Below are positions 14,888 to 21,862 of a DNA stretch of 46,249 nucleotides, one piece after another (position 1 is the first letter of the stretch; each line of letters opens with the position of its first letter). A model generated the notes under the pieces. The model was not told the origin of the DNA and did not search any database. It saw only the letters and a program-made list of their open reading frames with translations. The position numbers and the translations under genes were made by a program. Source of the stretch: an uncultured bacterium (GTDB lineage Bacteria; Bacillota; Clostridia; Oscillospirales; Oscillospiraceae); assembly GCA_949840775.1 (NCBI GenBank), contig CATKXO010000022.1:1-46249 (forward strand), given 5' to 3'.

Positions 14888-15929
14888 GGAAATTTATCAG
14901 GAGATGCTGGACTGCTTTGGGGAGCGGACGGGGCTGGAGCCCCGGGAGGGATGCGACCTGTCTGCCCGGCTGTATGCCCTGGCGGCGCAGGTCTGCGCGC
15001 TGTACATACAGGCGGACTGGGTGGTGCGGCAGGCCTTTCCCCAGACGGCGGAGGGGGAGTATCTGGACCGCCACGCCCAGCTGCGGGGGCTGGAGCGGAA
15101 GCCGGCGGTGGCCGCGGAGGGACGGGTCCGGTTTACCGCCGGAGAGGCCTCTGACGCCCCGCGGGAGATTCCCCAGGGGACAGTGTGCATGACGGCGGGA
15201 CTGGTCCGGTTCGAGACAGTTGAAACCGCAGTGCTGGAGGCGGGGGCGCTCAGTGTGGATGCGCCTGTCCGGGCGCTGGAGCCGGGCAGGCTGGGAAATG
15301 TGTCGGCCCGGGCCATCGTGTCTATGGCGGTGGCCCCCTTTGGGATATCCGTCTGCTCCAATCCGGAGCCCTGCGCCGGCGGGGCGGACCGGGAGGCGGA
15401 CGGAGAACTGCGCGCCCGGGTACTGGAGACCTTCAAGCGGCTGCCCAACGGCGCCAACAGCGCCTTTTACCAGCAGGGGGCGCTGTCCTTCGACCAGGTG
15501 GCCGCTGCTGCGGTGATTCCCCGGCCCAGAGGGGTGGGTTCGGTGGACGTGGTGCCCGCCACCTTGGCCGGCCTGCCCAGTGAAGAACTGCTGGAGGAGC
15601 TGAAGGTGTATTTTGACCGGCGGCGGGAGATTGCCGTGGACCTTCAGGTCCGGGCGCCGGAGACGGTGACGGTAGATGTCGCCGTGGAGGTAGAGACCGG
15701 GGAGGGCCGGGACAAGACAGAGGTGCTGGACCGGGTGAAGGAGGCCGTCCGGAGCTGGTTTACCGGTAAGCTGCTGGGCCAGAGGGTCCTCCGGGCCAGG
15801 CTGGGGGAGATCGTCTACCACTGTGAAGGGGTGGTAAACTATTCCGTCCTCACGCCGGCGGCCGACGTGGAGGTGCAGGAGGACCAGCTCCCCCTGCTGG
15901 GAACGCTGAGCGTGGAGGAAACGGCATGA
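14874..15929 (+). CDS. Baseplate J-like wedge protein (XkdT)
   Basis: A 351-residue protein, nearly identical in length to XkdT of PBSX (348). The N-terminus (MRSVEEIYQEMLDCFGERTGLEPREGCDLSARLYALAAQVCALYIQADWVVRQAFPQTAEGEYLDRHAQLRGL) contains the baseplate J signature of gpJ-family wedges, followed by RFTAGEASDAPREIPQGTVC and the conserved DREADGELRARVLETFKRLPNGANSAFYQQGAL. ATG at 14874 has GGAGGAG 9 bp upstream; the ATG at 14868 is only 3 bp away from it. It overlaps the next start by 4 bp. Confidence 0.92.
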   Translation: MRSVEEIYQEMLDCFGERTGLEPREGCDLSARLYALAAQVCALYIQADWVVRQAFPQTAEGEYLDRHAQLRGLERKPAVAAEGRVRFTAGEASDAPREIPQGTVCMTAGLVRFETVETAVLEAGALSVDAPVRALEPGRLGNVSARAIVSMAVAPFGISVCSNPEPCAGGADREADGELRARVLETFKRLPNGANSAFYQQGALSFDQVAAAAVIPRPRGVGSVDVVPATLAGLPSEELLEELKVYFDRRREIAVDLQVRAPETVTVDVAVEVETGEGRDKTEVLDRVKEAVRSWFTGKLLGQRVLRARLGEIVYHCEGVVNYSVLTPAADVEVQEDQLPLLGTLSVEETA

Positions 15930-16495
15930 AGCACGCCCAATGTCTGCGGGACCTGCTGCGTCCCCTGGGGGTTTACGATTTAGAAGCCCCCTTTAACGGC
16001 GGCGAGCTGGACGCTCAGGGGGAGGCGCTGGACAAGGTCATGGCCTGGGTCGAGGAAGTCCAGCGGGAGGCATCCCTCGCGTCGGCGGAGAGTTGGGGGG
16101 TGGAGCGGATGGCGGAGCTCTTTGCCCGCCGCCCGGTGGCCGCTCAGCCCCGGAAGCTGGCCGCTGCCCTGGCCGCCCTGCTGCGCATCGGCGGGGACAG
16201 CTTTACCCTGGCGGCCATCAACGACACCATCTCCGGCTGCGGTGTTCCCGCCGTGGTGAAGGAGCGGGGAAAGGGACAGGTATCCGTCTCCTTTCCCGGT
16301 GTGGCCGGTGAGCCGGACAGCTTTGCTGAGCTGAAAAAGCTCATAGAGGATATTCTGCCCACCCATTTGGGCATCGAATATGACCTCTGGTATCTGACCT
16401 GGATGGAGCTGGAGGCCAACTTCCCCAGCTGGCAGTCTATTGAGAGCCTGGATCTGTCCTGGGTGGGGCTGGAGACCTTTGTGGAGTTTTTATAA
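15926..16495 (+). CDS. Tail protein gpI-like (XkdU, DUF2313)
   Basis: A 189-residue protein typical of the DUF2313/XkdU family that joins the wedge to tail fibres: LRDLLRPLGVYDLE at the start, KVMAWVEEVQREASLASAESWGVERMAELF, then RKLAAALAALLRIGGDSFTLAAINDTISGCGVPAVV and a terminal ELKKLIEDILPTHLGIEYDLWYLTWMELE. In PBSX the fibre genes xkdV onward follow; here none do. The stop codon lies 9 bp from the convergent spmB stop, so the cluster ends abruptly without fibres, lysis genes or a visible terminator. Confidence 0.87.
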   Translation: MKHAQCLRDLLRPLGVYDLEAPFNGGELDAQGEALDKVMAWVEEVQREASLASAESWGVERMAELFARRPVAAQPRKLAAALAALLRIGGDSFTLAAINDTISGCGVPAVVKERGKGQVSVSFPGVAGEPDSFAELKKLIEDILPTHLGIEYDLWYLTWMELEANFPSWQSIESLDLSWVGLETFVEFL

Positions 16496-16504
16496 GGTGT
16501 GCGG

Positions 16505-17023
16505 TCAAAAGCAGATCCGCACCGCCCAGGCTGCGGCCAGAAAGCCGGTGAGGTCGGCGCAGAGGGCGGCAGGGACGGCATAGCGGGTTCTGGTGATGCC
16601 CACGGCGCCGAAGTAGACGGCAATGGTGTAGAAGGTGGTTTCGGTGGAGCCCAGCATGACAGCCGCCATCCGGCCCAGGTCAGAGTTGGGGCCGTAGGTG
16701 GAGATGAGCTCCGCCCCCACCCCCAGAGCGGCGGAGCCGCTGATGGGCCGCACCAGCATCAGGGGGAGCAGCTCGGAAGGCAGGCCCAGCCGGTCCAGAA
16801 GGGGGGCCAGCGCCCCGGCCAGCAGCTCCAGCGCCCCGGAGGCCCGGAGCATATACACTGCCGTCATCAGCCCGACGAGGGCGGGGATGATGCGCAGGAG
16901 GGTGTCCAGCCCGGACCCCGCCCCCTGGACCAGGGCGGAGTAGACATCTACCCGCCGCCCGGCGGCGTAGACGGCAATGGCCCCGATGGTCAGCGGGACC
17001 AGCATAGTGAAAAAGAGGTCCAT
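16505..17023 (-). CDS. spmB: Spore maturation protein B
   Basis: A 172-residue membrane protein of the nucleoside-recognition/SpmB family, needed with SpmA for spore core dehydration in Bacillus. Diagnostic segments are RPISGSAALGVGAELISTYGPNS and VMLGSTETTFYTIAVYFGAVGITRTRYA, which match SpmB closely. About four hydrophobic segments are visible. ATG at 17021-17023 has GGAGGG 7 bp upstream and lies 2 bp from the spmA stop, so both are one operon. The long upstream open frame overlaps spmA and is a shadow. Its 3' end abuts the phage-like cluster. Confidence 0.95.
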   Translation of the reverse strand: MDLFFTMLVPLTIGAIAVYAAGRRVDVYSALVQGAGSGLDTLLRIIPALVGLMTAVYMLRASGALELLAGALAPLLDRLGLPSELLPLMLVRPISGSAALGVGAELISTYGPNSDLGRMAAVMLGSTETTFYTIAVYFGAVGITRTRYAVPAALCADLTGFLAAAWAVRICF

Positions 17024-17025
17024 GG

Positions 17026-17604
17026 TCAGTCCCTCCAAGTCTTTGCAAAGATTTTGCAGGCGATGATCCCCACCCCCACCGAAAGGGCGGAGGCCAGCCA
17101 GACGGCGGGCAGGATGTCGAAGGGGGTTTGGCAGCCCTCGGCAGCCCGGACGGAGGCCACGGTGGTAGGGATGAGCTGGATGGAGGCGGTATTGCACACC
17201 ACCAGCATACACAGGTTGTCAGAGGCCACGCCGGGGCTGGACCGGGCCAGCCTGCGGGCGGCCTCCAGGCCCAGGGGGGTGGCGGCGCTGCCCAGCCCCA
17301 GCAGATTGGCGGACACATTGGCGGAGATGCTGTCCATAGTGTCCCGGTCCCTGGCGGCCTGGGGAAAGAGCCGGCGGAGGACGGGGGCCAGCAGCTTGGA
17401 CAGCTTGTCGGCCAGCCCGGACTGGCGCATGACCTCCATCACCCCTGTCCACAGGCAGAGCATCCCTGCGATGGACAGGGCCAGCTGCACTGCCGCTGAG
17501 GTGCCCTCCACTGCGGCGGCGGCCACCTCTGGCCCCCGCCCGGTGGCCAGCCCGCACAGGATGGAGGCAAGGATCATTCCAGTCCAGATTACTGTCATCG
17601 TCAA
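17026..17604 (-). CDS. spmA: Spore maturation protein A
   Basis: About 192 residues, with four or five membrane segments. The SpmA hallmark SANVSANLLGLGSAATPLGLEA and the stretch CMLVVCNTASIQLIPTTVASVRAAEG are present. SpmA and SpmB act in the spore membrane during core dehydration; the biochemical step is not known. The TTG start at 17602-17604 has GAGGGGG 8 bp upstream; the ATG two codons later (17598) is an alternative, and the ATG at 17628 lies before the ribosome site. Expression in the mother cell from a SigE promoter is known in Bacillus; I could not place one here. Confidence 0.94.
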   Translation of the reverse strand: MTMTVIWTGMILASILCGLATGRGPEVAAAAVEGTSAAVQLALSIAGMLCLWTGVMEVMRQSGLADKLSKLLAPVLRRLFPQAARDRDTMDSISANVSANLLGLGSAATPLGLEAARRLARSSPGVASDNLCMLVVCNTASIQLIPTTVASVRAAEGCQTPFDILPAVWLASALSVGVGIIACKIFAKTWRD

Positions 17605-17753
17605 GGCACATTCCCCCTCTTGTCCCATCTATACGGGAACAACTGGAAAATCATGTCTGCGGCAAAACCAGAAATTTACAAAAAAATCCAGCGCATATCC
17701 TCTTTTCCACAAAAATTCTACATTTTTCACCCTAATTTGCCCGATAGAAACAG

Positions 17754-17782
17754 TTGACATTGCTTTTTTTTACCGCTACAAT
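17754..17782 (+). promoter_or_regulatory. Consensus sigma-A promoter of the AbrB-type regulator
   Basis: TTGACA (17754-17759) and TACAAT (17777-17782) with a 17-bp spacer, the best promoter in the window. The leader of about 70 nt contains a GGACCCCGGGTCC palindrome (17818-17830), possibly an operator for autoregulation. Confidence 0.88.
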
Positions 17783-17857
17783 ATAAGTGAGATAAAGATG
17801 TGCCGGGGCCAGGCCTTGGACCCCGGGTCCGTGAAAGATAACAAAGGAGGCAATTAC

Positions 17858-18109
17858 ATGAAATCCACTGGCATTGTCCGAAAGGTGGACGAGCTGGGCC
17901 GAATCGTACTGCCCATCGAACTGCGCCGCACTCTGGATATCGAGGAGAAGGATTCCTTGGAAATCTACATGGACGGCCCGTCCATCGTGCTGAAAAAGTT
18001 TCAGCCAGCCTGCATCTTTTGCGACAACGAGAAGGACATCATCGAGTTCCGCGGAAAGAACGTATGCCCCAAATGCTTCCAGGAAATGTGCGCCGCCTTT
18101 CAGAAGTGA
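17858..18109 (+). CDS. AbrB/SpoVT-type transition-state regulator with C-terminal zinc ribbon
   Basis: An 83-residue DNA-binding regulator. Residues 1-50 form the swapped-hairpin AbrB domain (MKSTGIVRKVDELGRIVLPIELRRTLDIEEKDSLEIYMDG). Residues 54-76 hold two CxxC pairs (CIFC and CPKC), the layout of clostridial AbrB homologues with a small zinc ribbon, unlike Bacillus AbrB. AAAGGAGG lies 7 bp before the ATG, and a consensus promoter and a strong terminator bracket the gene, so it is monocistronic. Such proteins repress stationary-phase and early sporulation genes in Bacillus; direct targets here are unknown. The nearby spmAB genes share no obvious regulation. Confidence 0.93.
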   Translation: MKSTGIVRKVDELGRIVLPIELRRTLDIEEKDSLEIYMDGPSIVLKKFQPACIFCDNEKDIIEFRGKNVCPKCFQEMCAAFQK

Positions 18110-18120
18110 ATAAAAGATGG

Positions 18121-18157
18121 AACGGGCCGCCCGGCATAAAGCCGGGCGGCCCGTTTT
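18121..18157 (+). terminator. Rho-independent terminator of the AbrB-type gene
   Basis: The 12-bp stem CGGGCCGCCCGGC...GCCGGGCGGCCCG with a TATAAA-like loop is followed by TTTTG. It also lies downstream of the minus-strand secreted-protein gene and may serve both. Confidence 0.9.
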
Positions 18158-18172
18158 GTATTGCGTTGAAGG

Positions 18173-18808
18173 TCAGCCGGTGATGCTCATGCTGGTAACG
18201 GCGTATCCAAACATGTTGTCGCAGGACAGCAGGCCGGCCTGGAACTTTGCCAGGACCTGCCCGTCCACCTGGTAGACCAGGGAGCCGGTGAGGGTATAGC
18301 CAGACCCGGAGGGGCTGAGGCTGTCCACCCGGACCTGAGCCAGGTTGTCCTCGCCGCAGACCACCACATAGCAGCGGGAGACGTTGTCATAGTTCAGCCG
18401 GTCCCTGATGGCGGCAGGAGGGCCGTCCAGCTGGTCAAAGCTGAGGGTCAGGGCGGCGGCATAGTCCCGCACCGTCTCGTCGGGGAGGAGCAGCTCGCCG
18501 TCCTCGGTGAGGCTGCGGCTGTCCAGCTGGCCGTAGAGGGAGAGCATGTTGTACAGCCCCTCCCAGGTCAGGGCGCTGTTTTCAAAGTCGAAATGGGTTG
18601 CGTCGTGGTTCAGCATGGCCAACACCAGGGCGTGGAGAGCGGGGGACATGGACTCCATAACGTCGGTCTCAGCGGGGACATCGCCGGGGAGGTAGCCCTG
18701 GGCCGTCCCAGGGGCCGAGGCCTCCGCCGGGTTGGCCGGGCCCACGCTGCTTACAGGTAAAATAAGCATCGAGGCAATCAGTGCGGCCGCCAGTAATTTT
18801 TTCAACAT
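18173..18808 (-). CDS. Secreted protein of unknown function
   Basis: A 211-residue protein with a clear signal peptide (MLKKLLAAALIASMLILPVSSVGPA, cleavage near 25-31). The mature part is mixed alpha/beta (ALHALVLAMLNHDATHFDFENSALTWEGLYNMLSLYGQLD; RCYVVVCGEDNLAQVRVDSLSPSGSGYTLTGSLVYQVDGQ). I recognise no family. No lipobox, SLH or sortase signal is present, so it should be free in the medium or the wall space. Strong GGAGG lies 7 bp before the ATG. It is monocistronic. Its upstream region carries three GTTAC-type elements like those before the macAB-like operon, with a weak -35 (AAGAAG) and good -10 (TAAGAT), which suggests activation by a response regulator. Confidence 0.85.
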   Translation of the reverse strand: MLKKLLAAALIASMLILPVSSVGPANPAEASAPGTAQGYLPGDVPAETDVMESMSPALHALVLAMLNHDATHFDFENSALTWEGLYNMLSLYGQLDSRSLTEDGELLLPDETVRDYAAALTLSFDQLDGPPAAIRDRLNYDNVSRCYVVVCGEDNLAQVRVDSLSPSGSGYTLTGSLVYQVDGQVLAKFQAGLLSCDNMFGYAVTSMSITG

Positions 18809-18838
18809 AGGGAGACCTCCTTTCCTGTTTATATCCCT

Positions 18839-18904
18839 ATCTTAGCACAGATGTTCTGTTACCTTCTTATCGAAGGCGTTACAAGTTGATGAGAAAATGG
18901 TTAC
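18839..18904 (-). promoter_or_regulatory. Activator-type promoter with three TGTAAC elements
   Basis: Minus-strand -10 TAAGAT (18839-18844); the -35 position (18862-18867, AAGAAG) is poor. TGTAAC/GTAAC elements read on the minus strand lie at about 18858-18862, 18878-18883 and 18900-18905, spaced 20 and 22 bp, two helical turns each. The same words occur at 11-bp spacing upstream of the macA-like gene. An OmpR/PhoB-family regulator is the likely binder (inference). Confidence 0.5.
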
Positions 18905-18975
18905 AGATTGGCTACAGCCTGCCTGTCCACAGTCAGTCTATGCGGCGGGAAAGAGGGACATGCCTGTTTTGGGAT

Positions 18976-19114
18976 TGTCCTTTTCGCAGATTTTAATGTA
19001 GGGGCCGCCGCCTTCGGCGGCCCACAAAAATACAACGCCTCACTTGGGTTCGGGCCGCCCAGGGGGGCGGCCCCTACAGATGATCTCCGGATAAATGCGC
19101 GTTAGGGCATTCCC
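18976..19114. repeat. 139-bp repeat unit containing family A palindrome (copy 1)
   Basis: Part of the 455-bp gap before pcrA. The core 18997-19078 has ends TGTAGGGGCCGCCGCC and GGCGGCCCCTACA. Flanks TGTCCTTTTCGCAGATTTT on the left and TGATCTCCGGATAAA...GTTAGGGCA on the right also occur at 45292-45430, so the duplicated unit is larger than the palindrome. The first 80 bp of the gap hold the promoter of the secreted-protein gene, and the rest holds the pcrA promoter and a family B repeat. Confidence 0.85.
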
Positions 19115-19129
19115 CCTGTTTTTCGCTGG

Positions 19130-19158
19130 TTGACCGGGAGGGCGGTTTGGGGTAAAAT
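19130..19158 (+). promoter_or_regulatory. Sigma-A-type promoter of pcrA
   Basis: TTGACC (19130-19135) and TAAAAT (19153-19158) with a 17-bp spacer. The -10 box is immediately followed by the family B palindrome, so that element is transcribed as part of the pcrA leader. Confidence 0.7.
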
Positions 19159-19233
19159 GTGTAGGGGCGGATATCATCCGCCCAAAACGACAGATGAGTA
19201 CGTGCAGCGGGCGGATAATATCCGCCCCTACAC
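19159..19233. repeat. Palindromic repeat, family B (copy 1), in pcrA leader
   Basis: Inverted ends GTGTAGGGGCGGATA...ATATCCGCCCCTACAC. The left arm contains its own small palindrome GGGCGGATATCATCCGCCC. The element spans from the pcrA -10 box to 30 bp before its start codon. Confidence 0.85.
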
Positions 19234-19263
19234 AATCAACCAACGAGATAAAGGAAGTTACAT

Positions 19264-21789
19264 ATGCTCAACCACCAACAAGAACTGCGCTTCTGCAAGG
19301 CCCGCCGGGGGGCCATCGCCCGTGACTTTGGGCGGCTCAACCCGGAGCAGCAAAAGGCGGTGCTGGCCACCGAGGGACCGCTGCTTCTGCTGGCCGGGGC
19401 GGGGAGCGGTAAGACCACCGTTCTCATCCACCGCATCGCCAACCTGATAAAGTATGGCCGGGGCTCGGACAGCGAGGAGGTGCCGGAGTTTGTCACCGGG
19501 GACGACCTGGACTTTCTGGAGCGGTACGCCGAAACCGGCCAGGGGGACAAGGCCCGGCAGGAGCGGCTGTGCCGCCTGGACCCCGCGGCCCCCTGGACCA
19601 TCCTGGCCATCACCTTTACCAACAAGGCCGCCGGGGAGCTGAAGGACCGCTTAGCCGCCATGCTGGGCCCCTCCGCCAACGATGTCTGGGCCAGTACCTT
19701 CCACTCCGCCTGCGTGCGCATCCTCCGCCGGGACATTGACAAGCTGGGCTTTGCCTCCTCCTTCACCATCTACGACACCGACGACTCCCTCCGGGTCATC
19801 AAGGATGTCCTCAAGGCGCTGAACATGGACGACAAGCAGTTTGCCCCCCGGTCTGTGCTGGGCTACATCTCCCGGGCCAAGGACGCCATGAAGCTGGCCC
19901 CGGACTACCTGGCCGAGTGCGAGAAAGCCGGGGACTTCCGCCTGACCAAAATCGCCAATGTATATATGGAGTACCAGCGGCGGCTGTGGGAGGCCAACGC
20001 CCTGGACTTTGACGACATCATCCTCCACACCGTCCGGCTGCTGAAGAGCTTTGACGACGTACGGGAATATTACCAGCGGAAATTCCGCTATGTCCTCATC
20101 GACGAGTACCAGGACACCAACAACCTCCAGTATCTGCTGGCCTCCACTCTGGCGGGGGGCTATGAGAACTTCTGCGTGGTGGGCGACGACGACCAGTCCA
20201 TCTACCGCTTCCGGGGGGCCACCATCGAAAATATCCTCTCCTTTGAAAAGCAGTACAGCGGGTGCCGCACCATCCGCCTGGAGGAGAACTACCGCTCCAC
20301 CGGCCACATCCTGGACGCGGCCAACGCCGTCATCCGCAACAATCAGGGGCGGAAGGGCAAGGAGCTGTGGACCAAGGCCGGGGCAGGGGACGCGCTCCAT
20401 CTATACACCGCCATGAACGAGAGCGACGAGGCCCAGTATGTGGCGGGCAAAATTTTGGAGAACTTCGGCCAGGGCAGGAGGTGGAAGGACCACGCCGTCC
20501 TCTACCGGATGAACGCCCAGTCCAACCAGATAGAACAGGCCTTCAAGCGCAGCGGCGTGCCCTACCGCATCATCGGGGGCACCCGGTTCTTCGACCGGGC
20601 GGAGGTGAAGGATGTGCTGGCCTATCTGACTGTGCTGGACAACCCGGAGGATGATTTGCGCCTCACCCGCATTGTCAACAATCCGCCCCGGGGTATCGGC
20701 GCCCGGACGGTGGAGATTGCCCAGGAGCTGGCCCGGCGGGATGAGAGCTCCTTCTACGCCGTCATCGACAACGCCACCCTGTACCCGGAGCTGCAAAAGG
20801 CGTCGAAAAAGCTGGGGGAGTTCACGAAGCTGATTCAGGACCTCTATCAGCTGTTGGCGGAGAACACCCTTACCCTGGGGGAGTTTTATGAGGAGCTGCT
20901 CGCCCGCACCGGCTACGCGGTGATGCTGGAGAGTAAAAACACCGTGGAGGACCGGGGGCGGCTGGAGAATGTGCGGGAGCTGCTCACCTCCATCAACAGC
21001 TATCTGGAAAATCGGGCCGATCGGTCGGAGTCCCTGATTGACGCCCTCCACAACTTCCTGGACGAAATCGCCCTGTACACCGACATCGACAGCCACGACC
21101 CCTCTCAGGACTGTGTGGTGATGATGACCATGCACGCCGCCAAGGGGCTGGAGTTCCCGGTGGTCTTTGTGGTGGGGGCGGAAGAGGGGATTTTCCCCGG
21201 AATCCGGGCCATCGGTGAGACGGAGGAGATGGAGGAGGAGCGGCGGCTGTGCTATGTGGCCATGACCAGGGCCAAGGAGCAGCTGTACCTCACCTGCGCC
21301 AATCAGCGGATGCTCTTCGGGCGCACCAGCGCCAACCGGCCCTCCCGGTTTGTAGGGGAGATTCCCCCGGAGCACCTGGAGCAGTCGGGAAAAACCTTCC
21401 TGTCCGACCCCACGGAGGACTGGGGCGGGATGCCCAGCCGGGCCTCGGGCTACGGGGGCTACGGCCAGCGGCCCGCCTACGGAGCGGGACGGCAGAGCTA
21501 TGGAGGGGGGAGGACCCCTGTAGGGCGGGACGACCCCGGCCCGCCGCTTTCAACCTACGGGAGCGGGGCGCCGGGCCGTCGCCCCCTACAGACGGCGCCC
21601 CGTTCTGTGTCCGCCCCCTCCCTCCAGCTGTCCAAGGGGGACACGGTGGACCACAAGGCATTCGGAAAGGGAATGGTGCTGTCCGTCCAGGCCATGGGGG
21701 GCGACGCCCTGGTGGAGATCGCCTTTGAAAACGCGGGCACCAAGCGGCTGATGCTGAAATCCGCTGCGGCTTACATGACAAAGTGCTGA
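19264..21789 (+). CDS. pcrA: ATP-dependent DNA helicase PcrA/UvrD, with in-frame repeat insertion
   Basis: An 841-residue SF1 3'-5' helicase for repair and replication-fork clearing; typical PcrA is 720-750. Motif Q/I: LNPEQQKAV and AGAGSGKTT (about residues 44-52); motif Ia AITFTNKAAGELKDRL; motif II DEYQDTNNLQ (about 280); motif III GDDDQSIYRFRGA; motif IV-VI EENYRST, MTMHAAKGLEFPVVFV and YVAMTRAKEQLYL. About 45 extra acidic residues (EEVPEFVTGDDLDFLERYAE) separate motifs I and Ia. Near residues 752-776 the coding sequence contains a 72-bp palindromic element of the TGTAGGG...CCCCTACA type, read in frame. The C-terminal Tudor-like domain (KGDTVDHKAFGKGMVLSVQ) that contacts RNA polymerase follows intact. 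AAAGGAAG precedes the ATG. Confidence 0.97.
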   Translation: MLNHQQELRFCKARRGAIARDFGRLNPEQQKAVLATEGPLLLLAGAGSGKTTVLIHRIANLIKYGRGSDSEEVPEFVTGDDLDFLERYAETGQGDKARQERLCRLDPAAPWTILAITFTNKAAGELKDRLAAMLGPSANDVWASTFHSACVRILRRDIDKLGFASSFTIYDTDDSLRVIKDVLKALNMDDKQFAPRSVLGYISRAKDAMKLAPDYLAECEKAGDFRLTKIANVYMEYQRRLWEANALDFDDIILHTVRLLKSFDDVREYYQRKFRYVLIDEYQDTNNLQYLLASTLAGGYENFCVVGDDDQSIYRFRGATIENILSFEKQYSGCRTIRLEENYRSTGHILDAANAVIRNNQGRKGKELWTKAGAGDALHLYTAMNESDEAQYVAGKILENFGQGRRWKDHAVLYRMNAQSNQIEQAFKRSGVPYRIIGGTRFFDRAEVKDVLAYLTVLDNPEDDLRLTRIVNNPPRGIGARTVEIAQELARRDESSFYAVIDNATLYPELQKASKKLGEFTKLIQDLYQLLAENTLTLGEFYEELLARTGYAVMLESKNTVEDRGRLENVRELLTSINSYLENRADRSESLIDALHNFLDEIALYTDIDSHDPSQDCVVMMTMHAAKGLEFPVVFVVGAEEGIFPGIRAIGETEEMEEERRLCYVAMTRAKEQLYLTCANQRMLFGRTSANRPSRFVGEIPPEHLEQSGKTFLSDPTEDWGGMPSRASGYGGYGQRPAYGAGRQSYGGGRTPVGRDDPGPPLSTYGSGAPGRRPLQTAPRSVSAPSLQLSKGDTVDHKAFGKGMVLSVQAMGGDALVEIAFENAGTKRLMLKSAAAYMTKC
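21519..21590. repeat. Palindromic repeat inside pcrA coding sequence
   Basis: Ends TGTAGGGCGGGACGAC and CGTCGCCCCCTACA are inverted repeats of each other with few mismatches and match the interspersed family A/B ends. At 72 bp (24 codons) it preserves the frame and contains no stop. It encodes about 24 Gly/Pro/Arg-rich residues in the flexible linker before the C-terminal domain of PcrA. Confidence 0.85.
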
Positions 21790-21798
21790 AAAAATTTC

Positions 21799-21827
21799 AG
21801 GGGGCGGGAACTTTTTCCCGCCTCCTG
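21799..21827 (+). terminator. Possible terminator after pcrA
   Basis: A stem GGGGGCGGGAA/TTCCCGCCTCC with loop CTTT lies 10 bp after the pcrA stop, but no T-run follows, so termination efficiency is doubtful. Confidence 0.4.
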
Positions 21828-21862
21828 CGTCTATATAGAAGAGGTAGATCCAAGTGCCGGCC

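Larger units (their letters stand above)
3742..16495 (+). mobile_element. PBSX-like minimal contractile-tail prophage remnant or domesticated particle cluster
   Basis: Eighteen collinear genes, most overlapping by 1-8 bp or spaced by a few bases, follow the PBSX/skin order: terminase, portal, protease, capsid, connectors, sheath, tube, chaperone, LysM tail protein, gpD, gpV, gp25, gpJ, gpI. All frames are intact. Missing are integrase, repressor, replication, tape measure of normal size, tail fibres, holin and endolysin. Base composition and codon use match the host genes on both sides, which suggests long residence. The left flank is the carboxypeptidase promoter region; on the right the last stop is 9 bp from the convergent spmB stop. 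No attachment-site repeats were seen at the borders. Whether it makes particles is unknown. Confidence 0.85.

Noticed and set aside
3487-16504. Attachment-site direct repeats flanking the phage-like cluster
   Set aside because: No repeated word longer than a few bases was seen between the left region (3487-3741) and the 9-bp right junction.
17783-17857. Riboswitch or attenuator in the AbrB leader
   Set aside because: Only one short palindrome, no known aptamer pattern and no terminator before the gene.
18976-19233. CRISPR array
   Set aside because: The repeats are palindromic pairs in different families with no regularly spaced unique spacers, and no cas gene is in view.
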